Assembly: GCF_020283565.1 (NCBI RefSeq)
Contig: NC_060062.1
Location: 60,342,409-60,406,408, forward strand
DNA: 64,000 nucleotides
Source of the DNA: Trifolium pratense
Lineage: Eukaryota > Streptophyta > Magnoliopsida > Fabales > Fabaceae
Direction of reading: 5' to 3'
Shown here piece by piece: positions 53,112-64,000 of this stretch. The notes under the pieces were generated by a model, which had not been told where the DNA came from, searched no databases, and saw only the letters and a list, made by a program, of their open reading frames with translations. The first letter of the stretch is position 1. The number at the start of each line of letters is the position of its first letter. Position numbers and translations under genes: made by a program.

Positions 53112-56100
53112 TCACTTCGATTCTACTTTCTGCCCGGCTTCAGACGGTTGAGCAGATGTATCTGGAGCCGGAGGATTTGGAGTCAGTTGAGCAGATGACT
53201 CAGGCTGGTCTATGTCAGAAGCATCTGAGGTCGGAATATTTTTGAACTGAATCAAGATCATGGTCATGTTATCACATCCCTCACCACCAGCTGTTGGTGC
53301 CAAGCACCTATCAAATACTTTCTCACAAACCGCAGAAAGTTTATTCTCCTGCATAGTCATGATTTTATATTAATGTAAAAACCAGATTTTGCAATTACAG
53401 CCATGTGAATGCTAATACTCAAGTTATTTCTCTGTAAAATAAACCAAGGTAACAATATAAAACTTACCGTCTTTAACTGGCCATGTATAAAGTCCACAAG
53501 CTGTTGGCTGGACATGCAATCCCTAGACACATAGGAGGTTATATATGATAGTAAATTAGTTGAAGTGAGAATTCAGAATAAAAAAAGGAATATTTGCTAT
53601 CAATATGCATCTGGTAATAACAATAGAGTTTTCAGAGGAAATCTGAGTAACCTACCATATTCCATCACAAGCTATCACAAGAAACTCATCATCGTCGCAA
53701 AGCTCGACCTATCAGATATAAATAGGTATATACATTCAAATTGGAGAGAAGAAAATAGAGAACAACACTATGACGGAGCATCAGCACTTTAAACGATGCC
53801 CAAATAGGAAAAAAAATTTAAGTTATAATTTTTCCAAAGAAATACATATCTATCAATATAACATAAATAAAACATAGGCAAAAAAGGCCATAATTCTTAT
53901 TTTTGTAGTGCATAATACACGGTAATACTTACTGACGTTACGTCCGGATCAGCAGTCACAACCTGCTTTTCAGCAGGCAAATACTTGTTCTGCTTAAATT
54001 CCATATCTCCTGTGATACAAAAACAACTATATCACAAACACTTGTATATTTCAGGAGAACACCAAACTCAGGCATTTTCTTTTGCTTTTAAGAATTATAT
54101 AGCTAGAAGTTTTTTTTTACCAATTGCTCTAGCCAAATTCAAACTTCCATTGACTCGTCCAACTTGGATGAAACCACCAGCTTTCAAAATTCTGTCTTTC
54201 TCAACCTCAAGGTCAGGCTTGTGATCTTTAGACAAATTGTGTGCCTGCAAATATAACTTCGTTAAATAGGAGTGCGAACAAATTTTGCTCAAGTATAGCT
54301 CTAACATGCAGACAAGGCATCAACTCACAGAAACTAAAATAAGAAATTCATGATTTAGGAGAAAACAAGTCAGAAATACTGAATCCGATGACAGCAGCAA
54401 GGAAAGCCTAGACTTCGGAAGGATGAATGTAGATTTCAAAATTATTTTGCAATATCAATACAATCAACCATAGATGTCAATCCCAGATAGCATAGGGGCT
54501 AACCCTGGAACTGGTATTGCGTGTAGCAGGATGGCAGCTGTAGTATTATATATCTAAACAATTTATACTATATAATTTAAAATGATTATACTAAATATAT
54601 ACAAGTAATTATTTTGCCATTAGTTTATATTACTATTCAATTATTGGTCTATTATTATAAAATAATATTATTTTAGTTAGTTATGTTAGTTTGTTATTTT
54701 TTTGAATCAAATATTTGTTTATGACAAGGGCCCATATAGTCGTTAGTAGTCTTCTCTTTCAAACTGGAGCGCTGCTGCTGCACACAACAAGCAGATATAG
54801 CTGGAAAACAAATATATTTGTCGTGGAAATCTTAAATCGGCCATAAACAGGGAAAATTCCTTTCTTCAACTTTATCATCTTCTAATACGGTGCGTGTTTG
54901 GTGCACCTCGATCTGCGCTAAAAGCTCTGCGGCTCACTTCTGTGCCACACTGCTATGTATGGGTGCGGCCACCCGGCGCTATTGACAACATAAGTGTATA
55001 TGGCATCAAGCATATGCGCACGCGCGCGCGTGTGTATATATATCAGAATTCACAAACTTTAGTATGAAACAGCACTTTTTAACATCATGTAACTTGTGTA
55101 AAAAAAAAGAGTCATGTAACTGCGCTGCGCCCCTCATTACCAGCTACACCATGCCTATCATATATAGGTCAATATTTGCTAAAATTGGAGAAGATCACAA
55201 AACTGAAAGAGGATGTGGAAGTACCTGGCCTTTCCTTGATAACACACATCTAGAATCACCAGCATTTGCAACAACAAGTTTTTTTCCTCGGATGACAGCC
55301 ACACATGCTGTGCTTCCAGAGTTTGGCCCACTGAAATCAGAATGGGGTCCCTGATTCACAGTATATCACTTTCTCAGTTCAAAATAAAACCTTATTCAGT
55401 AGGGAATTCAAAGTTGTAACCAACTTAACCATAAAGGACTATATATGTCAAATTGTCACATACTGCGTAAATCATAACATCTTCCAAGAGTTGACTTTTA
55501 AGGTTTACATTTATTCATGCATGAGTCTATCATGATAATCATGATAAACATGTAGACAATAATATATGATGATTGATATACACAAGAAACATGGATGAGA
55601 TCTTAACCTTACAATTTGAACAGCTAAATATAACAAAAACATGATTGAGTATACGTATTAAATGCTCAGAAGTTTATTATCGTTGACAGAAATCACAAAT
55701 CATAATTTGACAGGAAGAAAACAGATAGAATCACAAAAGTAGCCATTTAAAGCATGCAAATTATTGGTGTTATTGATGAGGCAAACCAATATCAAGTTCA
55801 ATACACTAAAACTGGAAACTTAGTGCCATTAGAAACACCAAAAGAAATGGCATACCACACAGCACAGTATTAATATTATTATTTACAATGGTGGGGTGGA
55901 ATCTGTAATCAATAACTCAGCATGCCACAAGAGGATAGCCATGATGGTCAAACTTATGAGTTAACTTGGTAGAATTATATTTGTTTACAATTCTAGGTAA
56001 GGAAATTTAGTTAATTTGCTTGAAAAGTTGTTCCTGCATAAATTCAGGTAGACTTGAGTAGACTTGTACAAACTAGGTCATACTTCCTAATTTATTTCAT

Positions 56101-59100
56101 CATCAACCATTTGTTCCTACCCGCCTTTTTCATTATCTCTGAAACACATTTTTTATTAATATAAACTCTAACAAGTTTACATTGAGTCTCAAGTTTGACA
56201 ACCTTTGAAAGTCCAATGGACACTAGCAAAGTAACAACAAAAGGTTCTAGATAGTAGCTACTGAAAATTTTTGTTTAGATTGTAAGCTATTCTAGCAAAG
56301 GAAATTATATATAGAACTCATCAACACAAATAGATAACAAGTATGGTGACCATAAGCTTAAATTCCATTCATTGAAACCTTTCCAACATGCATCTAGAAC
56401 AATGTAAATAAGTTAGAAAAAAAGCAGCGGTGATGCAAGAACAAACTGTGTTCCTTAGTTGTTACCTCCTCAAAAGCCCACTCATCAGCACGTTCATTGG
56501 CTTCACTACTCCTGGGAGACCATATAAACCCCTCTAGCATACCAGACAACTTTTCTATTTTATCTCCCAAGACTGCTAATTCTCTCCATCCTCTTTGTCC
56601 GCGCATCATGTCATCCATTCTGCCACAATATGAAGGAATATATATACATAAAAAGGAATAATTCAGAATCTCGAAACTCGATATATTAATCTCAACTATT
56701 GGTCAGATCTTTAAAGCTCTGACTGTACAAATTGTGTAAACCATGAAGGTAAAAAAATATAGTGAAAAAAAAACTATATTCCAGTAAAAGACTCAGTTCA
56801 GGTGGTAACACTACAAATTTTTTTAACAAGTCTAAAACACTTCAAATGCATCAATGTGTCATCTTAAACCCCTTAACTAATTTTTTTTTTATTTATTATT
56901 ATTTCAATATGTAATATTTGAGTAAAAATAGGATATCCCAAAATGAAGACATAAAAGGATAAGTTCTACCTCAAAAGATACGGGGATACAGAGAGGAAAA
57001 GGAGAAGTGTTTCTAAACTATTTGTTACTGCACATGACTTCTTTGTTTCCTAGTAATTTGTATCTATGGGACAAGGATGCTACTGGGACACATAAAGTAG
57101 ACAGTTATGGTAAAACATTTGGTGCAATATTGACCTTGGCTTTTACTGGCATCCAGTCAGACTAATGAAAATTCAAAAAGACAAGAGAAGAAATAAAATT
57201 ACCTGAGGAAAGATTTCTGTAAAGACGTGGCTATATCTCCAGCTACATAAGCTTCATGCCTAAGCACCTGCTGATGTAGAAACTTTGCACAGAATTTTGA
57301 AACAGCTTTACCTGCAAATCAGTGAAGCCATGTTGAGGATTATAGAACTAGATGTTAAATATGGTATATATGTCAGCCACTCAGACCCATCACTAGACTT
57401 TGAAATGAAATAAAATTCATAGACATTTCATATTCAAAGTCCTCAAGTGAAGTATAATCAATACTAAGCCTTGAATGGACTAATAGTATAAATGCAAAAT
57501 ACAGCCAAAGTAACCAAAAATGAAAATAATTTTCCCGATTTTCCTTTGACATGGCCTCTGGAACCAAAATACAGACATTGCAAACAAAAAATTTATGGGA
57601 TAAAAAGCATTTTAAATGTGACGAGGATTGGAAAGGCATTTCTATCTATGAGACTCCAAATAAATCTAACAAAATATAGGCCCAGTTTAGTTCAGATTAG
57701 TTTATAACTTATGAGAGCAGTTTAATTAAGATATTATGTATTTGATTCCTAACGTACAGAAAATCTCTTATAAGTTTATTAGGTGCTTATGAAGCAGTTG
57801 GATGAGACCTTTTTAAAAAGTTGATTTCGACTCATGAGAGGAGTTTGATTATTTAATTTCTTGATTCATTTTATTTTCTTCTCTTAAAGTGCTTGTTGAG
57901 AAGTTTATCCAAACTAGTACATACTGTACTGAAAATGTCAGACCTATGGGAGTTTTTTTATGTCGATGATAAAAATATATTGGACTCCTGGTGAATTAAT
58001 GCAACCAATGATATATTACAAGGAAATTATGGTTAAAAGGAAAAGATGGAATCTGAAGCAGTATTTTACATCCATGACAAGTTTGAAATAATTGTAATTC
58101 GTAGAATGCTTATACTCCCGTCATATAAAGGAAAATGAAAAGCTGATCAGTAACACAAAACAGATATTTCTGGCAGCATGTTAAGTAGTAAAAGCCACCA
58201 ATGTCAAGGTGGGTTGCAAAGGAAACTTCAAAATCAAAGCAACAGGCTAAAGGCAACATTTAAACCACCATGCTTTCTGAGTAATGAAATAATTTTGCTT
58301 ATGAAAAGTTACAGCTCCAATGATAAGATTCAAGTAAAAAATAATAAATTTAAATGACAGAAAAGAAAAACTAATTCCTTTGCTGTATTTTGAAAATGAG
58401 TGGATGGAAAAAAACAATATTATGAAAACATAAAGACAAGATACCAACCTCCGTGGCCATCATAAACACCAAAGTAAGACGTAGACTCGTCCAAATACGG
58501 ATGAGCTGCATGCTGGGAAGTCATATAGAACAATTAAAAATCATATCGAATAGATTTTGATATAATAATGAGCTACTTAAGTACAAGAGAATCAAGGTAG
58601 ACCAAACAAGAAGCATCTACATCATATACATGCAATCATCATTTCTAAAAGGAAGGAATTTTTCATCACAACAATAGCACAATTCACCCTCTAATAAATT
58701 GAAATTTTACTATTTACATTAGTGAATTCACAACAATAGATTATTATTAATGCGCACATAATGATGCTTTTATTTTACACACATCATTGTAGTATATTAA
58801 TGATGAAAGCAGTAATCTATAAGTTTATTTAAACAGAAGATAAAAGATACAGCTCCATTTACAACATTCTTAGTCATTTGTGCAAATCATAAATACCTAG
58901 TTTAGGATTTTCTAGTGTTGTCAATTGTGGATCACGGAAAATAGTGATTTGTTCAAATTATGCTCGCAATAGTTCCATAGGCCTATAGCACCACTATTTG
59001 ACAACATTTTAAACTAAATGTGGCGAATTGTGGATTTTTTTTTTGTTCAAATTCTCCTGCATCATAGCATCACTATTTTAACAACACTGGTAGTTTCCTC

Positions 59101-59330
59101 ACAAGTGTGATTAACAGACATCACACGACATACACACCTCAATAAACACAGCGACTCACTTATTGAAAGCAATACACAAAACAAATATGAACCAAAAGAA
59201 AAAGAATAGTTACAGCATCTTCCATAGTAGCACGCCAGCCCTGCATGGATGACAAACCGAATCGGAGCATGTCATTCTCACCATCTTCAGATGCCTTCTC
59301 GGTTTTCGGCGTACTCAGATATATCCCCAT
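53112..59330 (-). CDS. Protein phosphatase 2C, 371 aa, ten coding exons
   Basis: Coding exons on the minus strand: 59330-59214, 58512-58449, 57311-57203, 56619-56466, 55350-55225, 54244-54121, 54009-53933, 53708-53656, 53522-53468 and 53348-53112. All have GT-AG borders and the phases agree. The protein begins [20 protein letters not shown] (possible N-myristoylation at Gly2) and shows the PP2C motifs in order: [97 protein letters not shown] and [13 protein letters not shown]. The Asp residues that bind Mg/Mn are present. It is a Ser/Thr phosphatase of the plant PP2C group with an insert after the catalytic DGHGG part and a Ser/Pro-rich tail. No frame damage. A 5' UTR intron runs from 59922 to about 59331; the leader is CT-rich. 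Confidence 0.93.
54473..54985. repeat. Large decayed repeat in PP2C intron 5
   Basis: Left end ATAGATGTCAATCCCAGATA, right end GGCGCTATTGACAACATAAG, with GCTGCTGCTG words. The ends resemble those of 24405-24592 and 58912-59088. Confidence 0.4.
55015..55045. repeat. Mixed GC/GT/AT dinucleotide tract
   Basis: GCACGCGCGCGCGTGTGTAT followed by an AT run, in the PP2C intron. Confidence 0.7.
57678..57930. mobile_element. Probable MITE in PP2C intron 2
   Basis: GGCCCAGTTTAGTTCAGATT at the left and GTTTATCCAAACTAGTACAT at the right form weak inverted ends. TTATAAC/ATGAGAG blocks occur in both halves. Confidence 0.4.
58912..59088. mobile_element. MITE with TAGTGTTGTCAA ends in PP2C intron 1
   Basis: TAGTGTTGTCAATTGTGGAT at the left and TTTTAACAACACTGG at the right are inverted; GCACCACTATTTGACAACAT lies in the middle. 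Non-coding. Confidence 0.5.
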
Positions 59331-59920
59331 CTGAAACTGCAATCACATTACACACAAAATCAACACTGAATCACAAAAACAGTATGCATCATCAATCACA
59401 TCAAATCTATGAAGGAAACACACACTTCAATTTCAATTTCATATAAGTGCGTGTTTAACAATCCATTACATAGACTTCAAATGTGAGTTAGTTCAACCTA
59501 ACCATATTTCAAACACACTATAACTCATTTTTTAAGAAAAGTCAAATCTAATCATATTTATTTGCACCGGATTCATGAAACATGATATATATTCTAAATA
59601 AATAAAATAAACTAAAAAATTTGAATCGGAGAAAAATTATGCAATGCAATGCAATCGAAACTAAAACAGAAAACAAAACAGATCGAAACGGTAACAGATG
59701 CAACGAAATCAAATGAATGAAAACATGAAATGAATGTGATCTAGTGATGTGAAACAATGAAGATCAAAACAGAGTAAAAAGTAATTGGAAATGAGAATAA
59801 TGATAATGATGAATCAGAAATCATAAATCATAAATCAGAAACAGAAGAATCAAGAATCAAAGAGCGATGAATGAATAGTAATAAAATTAGAGAGAATTAG
59901 GGTTGGATGGAAGAATACTC

Positions 59921-60110
59921 ACAGTCAGTGGTGTAAGAGAGAGCGAGTGAAACGTGTGAGAGAGAAAGAGAAAGAGAAAGAGCGCGATGATAGTAATCGA
60001 TTTGTTTGTGGGGGAAGAAAAGAAAGAAAGAATAGTTTTGCAGTTAGTTGTTGTTTGCCTCTGATGTAGGAATGGCTCCCAGTTTTTGTGTTAAACCAGC
60101 TCCAGCTTGC
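59921..60110 (-). promoter_or_regulatory. 5' UTR exon and proximal promoter of the PP2C gene
   Basis: The 5' splice site GTGAGT begins at 59922 on the minus strand. Upstream of it the leader has CTTTCTCTTTCTCTTTCTCT, a pyrimidine-rich tract common in plant leaders. The transcription start cannot be placed. Confidence 0.45.
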
Positions 60111-60149
60111 CACGCGCCTCTCATCATACTACCATTTTTTCTTTGATTC

Positions 60150-60245
60150 GGATCAGTTCTGGCATTAAGTGATCTAACCCTTTTCAATCATAGTTGCAGG
60201 AATCGAAATGTGATTATCTATCAAATTCAGCGTGAATCATCATAT
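60150..60245 (-). mobile_element. Decayed SINE (family A)
   Basis: The reverse complement aligns with 19765-19880: GATCAGTTCTGGCATTAAGT, CTAACCCTTTTCAATC, CAGGAATCGAAATGTGATTA and CAAATTCAGCGTGAATCATC on the plus strand. Confidence 0.55.
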
Positions 60246-60249
60246 CTTC

Positions 60250-61130
60250 TTTTTTAGATAAAAGTAAAGTAGTATTCGATGTCACACAAAATATATTGAA
60301 ACTATAAATACATTTTCCATATTTTATTTGACTCTAAAATATTGACTAAATTGATCATAAAAAAAATGCATTTTGAGAATTAAATTTACTACATAAAAAT
60401 AAATTCAAGGACAAAAATGAGTAAAAAAAAGAACATGAGGAAATTTGTTTATAAATTTGATACATTAAGAGACTAATGTGACAATTAATTACACATTCGA
60501 GGACTAAAATGGTGGTTTGCATTTTTTTTTTTAATTAAAAAAATGTCATTTGTGATATAGGTTATGATAGATTGATTACAACACACCCTAATTTGCAAAG
60601 GAAAAAAATATTATGAGAAAAAATGACGAGTACTTGTGCTTAGATAACTTGATTGATAAATATTAATATTGTTAAACTTAACATTTTCATCCTAAATTCA
60701 AACTCCACCTCATAACTATATAAGTTTGTAGTGGTAATTGTTATTTTGTATACAAACCAAAAATAAAATAAAATGATGAGAATCGGTGTTTATATTTACT
60801 GCTCTAAATATACCCAACTGACATAACCAATTACTTGAAATATAATGTTAACTAACTCAACTACTAATTACTTGAAATATACATCAATATATTTCCTATT
60901 TCAAGATAGCTCCAATGTGTTTGCTTACTTTTTATGCTTGAAAAAGTCTATATTAGATTTATCATCCATCAACAATTTCACAATGTCATATTCTTTTTAT
61001 CGTAGAACCAAACACATACTATATAGATGTAGCTTATATTCGGCTTCACAAGACGACAAAGCCATTACATCTTCCTTCATGCATTTGGTGTCATATGAGA
61101 AGATATGATTATACAACGGAGTATGATTTT
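60250..61130. other. Gene-free AT-rich stretch
   Basis: No recognisable gene. An 87-codon open frame at 60845-61108 has no domain or codon bias. Confidence 0.35.
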
Positions 61131-61134
61131 TATA

Positions 61135-61290
61135 CGCCCGTTAATGTAAAAAAAAATTACATTGGTGTTTATTTCTCTTTTGAATAAAAAATATAAAAGA
61201 GTGTAATATTATTGGTGTAAAAAGTTTTACATTGTCAATCCATCACAACATTTTTTTTTTTGAAACGGCAAAATCCATCACAACAATTCA
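61135..61290. repeat. Small inverted TTACATTG repeat
   Basis: AATTACATTGGTGTTTATTT and ATTATTGGTGTAAAAAGTTT, with a CATCACAACA-type end repeated at about 61240 and 61277. Possibly a decayed MITE. Confidence 0.3.
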
Positions 61291-61299
61291 AATTTCATT

Positions 61300-61735
61300 T
61301 TACATATTTTTAGATGTCTTTTTAAATTGATTGATATGTTGAGGGATTTAGCAAAAGGTAAGGCTTCTGTGAATTTTTTGCTTAGGCGTGAATAATTTTG
61401 GATATGCATCATCCTCTCTTGTCATTTCTCTCTAGTTTTTGTATATATTTTATTTTTGTTTTTTAATAAAAATATGAACTATAGGTAGATGACGGGGAAG
61501 AATACAAATATCAACAAAGTTGTGATGTCTATCCTTACATTGATGTCTAAATACCCTTAATTTATATAAAAAAAAGACCCTTTAAAAAAAAAGTGTTTTA
61601 ATAGATATTAAAGTCAATTTTAGGCGTAGTTTAAACGGTGATCTTTAAAAATTATATATGTAACCATTAACATTATGCTTCCATTTAAACGTGAATTGTC
61701 TACTGAGAATCAAAGATTTTAAATTTTTAATCACA
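61300..61735. other. Gene-free stretch
   Basis: Nothing recognised. Confidence 0.3.
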
Positions 61736-61739
61736 ATGA

Positions 61740-61890
61740 ATTAACAAAATAAATTAATAAACTTTCCTCGAATCAAGATATATACAATTTATATGATCAC
61801 CAATTCCATGGTTGGAACAAAAATTAGTCATATGTTGTAATTCAATCTCTCTATTTAGATATTTGTCCAACTTTGAGTTTTTCTTTTATT
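61740..61890 (+). pseudogene. Relic of the 5' end of the UGT gene
   Basis: The sequence follows the promoter and first 80 or so bases of the UGT gene at 62572. Upstream, AAGATATATACAATTTATAT matches GAGATATATATAATTTAGTG. In the coding part, GGAACAAAAATTAGTCATAT and TGTAATTCAATCTCTCTATT match the UGT start (AACAAAAACAACTAGTCATA, CTTCAATCCCTCTATTTAGC). The start codon is damaged and the match fades after TTGAGTTTTT. Confidence 0.65.
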
Positions 61891-62369
61891 TTCTTCTCAT
61901 TATCAGAAGTTTGCCAAGAGTTTTCTTGTAGAAAACACATTCCTACTATTCATTTTTTTTTTGTGCCTGATCTATTGATACTGATTTTTTTAGTGAAGCC
62001 ATGTTTGTTTATCTTAAATAAGGCTATACATGCATGTGAATTTGAATTATAATATTCATAGCTTAGTATATTTTTAATTTAAGTCAAAGAAAGTTGGCAG
62101 GGACCATGCCACAATATTTTAACCTTTGTCCCCCCTATTATCAAGCAAAGTTAAAGAAAACTGTGTTGTTTTCTACTGCAGCGAATCTTAAAATATATAT
62201 ATATATATAACTTGCCTCAAACGACTATATAGTATAAAATAATGTACTAAAACCAAGTTAATATTATCTTGGAGTTAACTAGTATTGTGAAATAGTCGAG
62301 CATTATATTTTAAAATATTTCACAACTTTGTACAAGTCATAGTTCAACTAACAAAAAATACTGAAATTG

Positions 62370-62460
62370 TTAGGTCAGACGTCGTGACCGAAGTTTGAAT
62401 CCTGACACTGCTTCTTCACATATCTATGTGAGTTATAATGATTTTGCCAAGATCTACAAA
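62370..62460 (+). mobile_element. SINE-like fragment
   Basis: GTCAGACGTCGTGACCGAAG, TTTGAATCCTGACACTGCTT (B-box-like) and GATCTACAAAAATAATAAA tail, between the UGT relic and the UGT gene. Confidence 0.4.
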
Positions 62461-62502
62461 AATAATAAATTAAACTTAAATCTGAAAGTTGGCCTCAAAT
62501 TG

Positions 62503-62513
62503 AGATATATATA
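62503..62513 (+). promoter_or_regulatory. Probable TATA box of the UGT gene
   Basis: GATATATATAA lies about 60-70 bases before the ATG at 62572, and is conserved in the upstream relic. Confidence 0.4.
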
Positions 62514-62571
62514 ATTTAGTGAGCAACTTTCATAAACCATAAACCAGCTAGATTATCGATTAGATCTAATA

Positions 62572-63995
62572 ATGGCTGAAACAAAAACAACTAGTCATAT
62601 AGTAGTAACTTCAATCCCTCTATTTAGCCATGAATCCTCAGTGATTGAGTTTTGCAAGAGACTCATTCATGTCAATAACCATTTCCATGTCACTTGCATC
62701 TTCCCCACCATTGATGCACCAATTCCAGCCACTCTCAAATTACTTGAATCTCTTCCTTCAACTATAAAATGCACTTTCCTCCCTCCAATAAACAAACAAG
62801 ACCTACCACAAGATGTTGCCTTGCAAATCGAACACGCGGTTACTAAATCCATGCCATCTTTGCGCGACTCGTTGAGTTCACTTTGTTCAAATTCAACCAC
62901 ACCACTAGTAGCAATGGTTGTTGATCCTTTTGCAAACCAAGCTTTAGAAATAGCCAAAGAATTCAACCTCTTATCATTTTTGTACTTCCCGGTTTCTTCC
63001 ATGACAACTTCACTACACTTGTATTTGCCAATACTTGATCAACAAGTTTCATGTCAATACATCGATCACACCGATCCTATTCAAATCCCGGGTTGCATTC
63101 CTATTCGTGGCCTAGATTTACCTCCTACTTTTTTTCAAGATCGGTTTAGTATCGCTTATGAGACAATTCTTCGACAAACCAAGAGGTTTCCTCTTGCTGA
63201 TGGTGTATTGATTAATAGCTTCTCGGAAATGGAGGCAAGTACGGTGAAAGCTTTAATGGAGAAGCAACATAACATTATCAACAAAACTCAATTAGTTTAT
63301 CTAGTTGGACCAATCATACAAACCGGTTCAAATCAATTAAATGAATCATTATGTGTGAAGTGGTTGGAGAATCAAATACCAAATTCGGTTTTGTATGTTT
63401 CCTTTGGAAGTAGAGGGAGTTTATCTCAAGAACAAATTAATGAACTAGCTTTAGGGTTAGAGTTGAGTGGTAAAAAATTCTTGTGGGTTTTGAGAGAACC
63501 TAGTAATTTTGAAAATTTAGGTGATCATAGTGCTAAAAATGATCCTTTACAATACTTACCAAATGGATTCTTAGAGAGAACAAAAGAACAAGGGTTAGTT
63601 GTTTCTTTTTGGGCCCCACAGACTCTAATACTAGGTCACAGTTCAATCGGCGGATTTTTAACTCATTGTGGTTGGAATTCAATACTGGAAAGCATTTTGT
63701 TAGGAGTGCCTATGATAACTTGGCCGTTGTTTGGCGAACAAAAATTGAATGCTATTTTATAATAGAGGGACTTAAAGTTGGTTTGAAGGTGATATTTAAT
63801 GAGAATGGCATTGCACAAAGAGAGGAAATTGCTAAGGTTGTTAGAGATTTAATGTTGGGTGAAGAAAGAAGTGGGATTCAACAAAGAATTGATGAGCTTA
63901 AAGATGCTGCTGCCAGTGCATTAGAAGAAGATGGATCCTCCACAAGGGCACTTTCTCAACTTGGCACTCAAATGGAAAGCAATGCAAGGAAATAA
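62572..63995 (+). pseudogene. Family 1 UDP-glycosyltransferase (UGT72-like) with a C-terminal frameshift
   Basis: Intronless plant UGT. The N-terminal acceptor domain has the catalytic-type His at residue 20 (IPLFSHESSVIEFCKRL) and the partner Asp in MVVDPFANQALEIA. The C-terminal UDP-sugar domain has LYVSFGSRGSLSQEQINELA and a complete 44-residue PSPG box at residues 347-390 (WAPQ, HSSIGGFLTHCGWNS, GVPMITWP, final GEQ). The last Gln favours glucose as the sugar. Family likeness is to the UGT72 group, which glucosylates phenylpropanoids and other phenols. At about 63757 the frame is lost: a stop follows NAIL, while the expected remaining 80 or so residues (IIEGLKVGLKVIFNENGIAQ onward) continue in another frame to 63995, as if one base were missing. 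The product would lack the C-terminal helices. It could be a real pseudogenising deletion or a sequencing error. Confidence 0.85.
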
Positions 63996-64000
63996 AGTTT

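Noticed and set aside
62667..63002. Minus-strand 111-codon frame within the UGT
   Set aside because: Antisense shadow of a clear UGT coding region.
1..64000. LTR retrotransposon or CRISPR array
   Set aside because: No paired long terminal repeats with primer-binding site, no gag-pol of the Ty1/Ty3 type, and no regularly spaced repeats were seen.

Overview
This window is nuclear DNA of a dicot plant, most likely a legume close to Medicago or Trifolium. The genes are plant-type with GT-AG introns. The DNA is AT-rich and carries many LINE, SINE, MITE and Helitron fragments. The species assignment is inference; no ribosomal or organelle marker in the window fixes it. There is no CRISPR array, operon or bacterial gene.

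Layout: 0-7 kb holds a small secreted cysteine-rich peptide gene (354-629), decayed pieces of further copies of it, and several LINE fragments, one with an internal inversion. 8.8-17.6 kb holds two tandem two-exon GT37 (xyloglucan-type) fucosyltransferase genes, each with the same short conserved upstream block containing CACGTG. 19-22.3 kb holds an F-box gene cut in two by a 404-bp Tourist-like MITE, a detached copy of its 5' end, and a small Helitron. 22.6-26.3 kb holds a LINE tail, several MITEs, a 61-aa STMP1-like gene and a long GA microsatellite. 27.4-28.5 kb is an intact F-box gene. 31.1-33.0 kb is a two-exon early-nodulin-like phytocyanin gene whose intron contains a Helitron end and a perfect Stowaway MITE. 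33.8-35.9 kb is a decayed reverse-transcriptase-like gene. 37.5-40.5 kb is a two-exon gene for a 91-aa membrane protein. 44.7-45.8 kb is a three-exon DnaJ-domain gene, probably plastid targeted. 48.8-52.1 kb holds another LINE tail, a MITE, a relic of plastid-type clpP and a 52-bp tandem repeat. 53.1-59.3 kb is a complete ten-coding-exon PP2C protein phosphatase gene. 61.7-64 kb holds a decayed 5' piece of a UDP-glycosyltransferase gene and then a near-complete copy with one frameshift.

The genes do not form one pathway. The shared theme is local duplication followed by decay: cysteine-rich peptide, fucosyltransferase, F-box and UGT are each present as a gene plus a second copy or fragment nearby. 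MITEs sit in introns and, once, in an exon. I worked exon borders out by hand from GT/AG sites, reading phase and family alignment. No new multi-gene system is evident. The most informative items are the exon-disrupting MITE whose exact removal restores the F-box frame, the twin-priming-like LINE, the sharply bounded high-identity tract between the fucosyltransferase genes, and a MITE family with palindromic ends.
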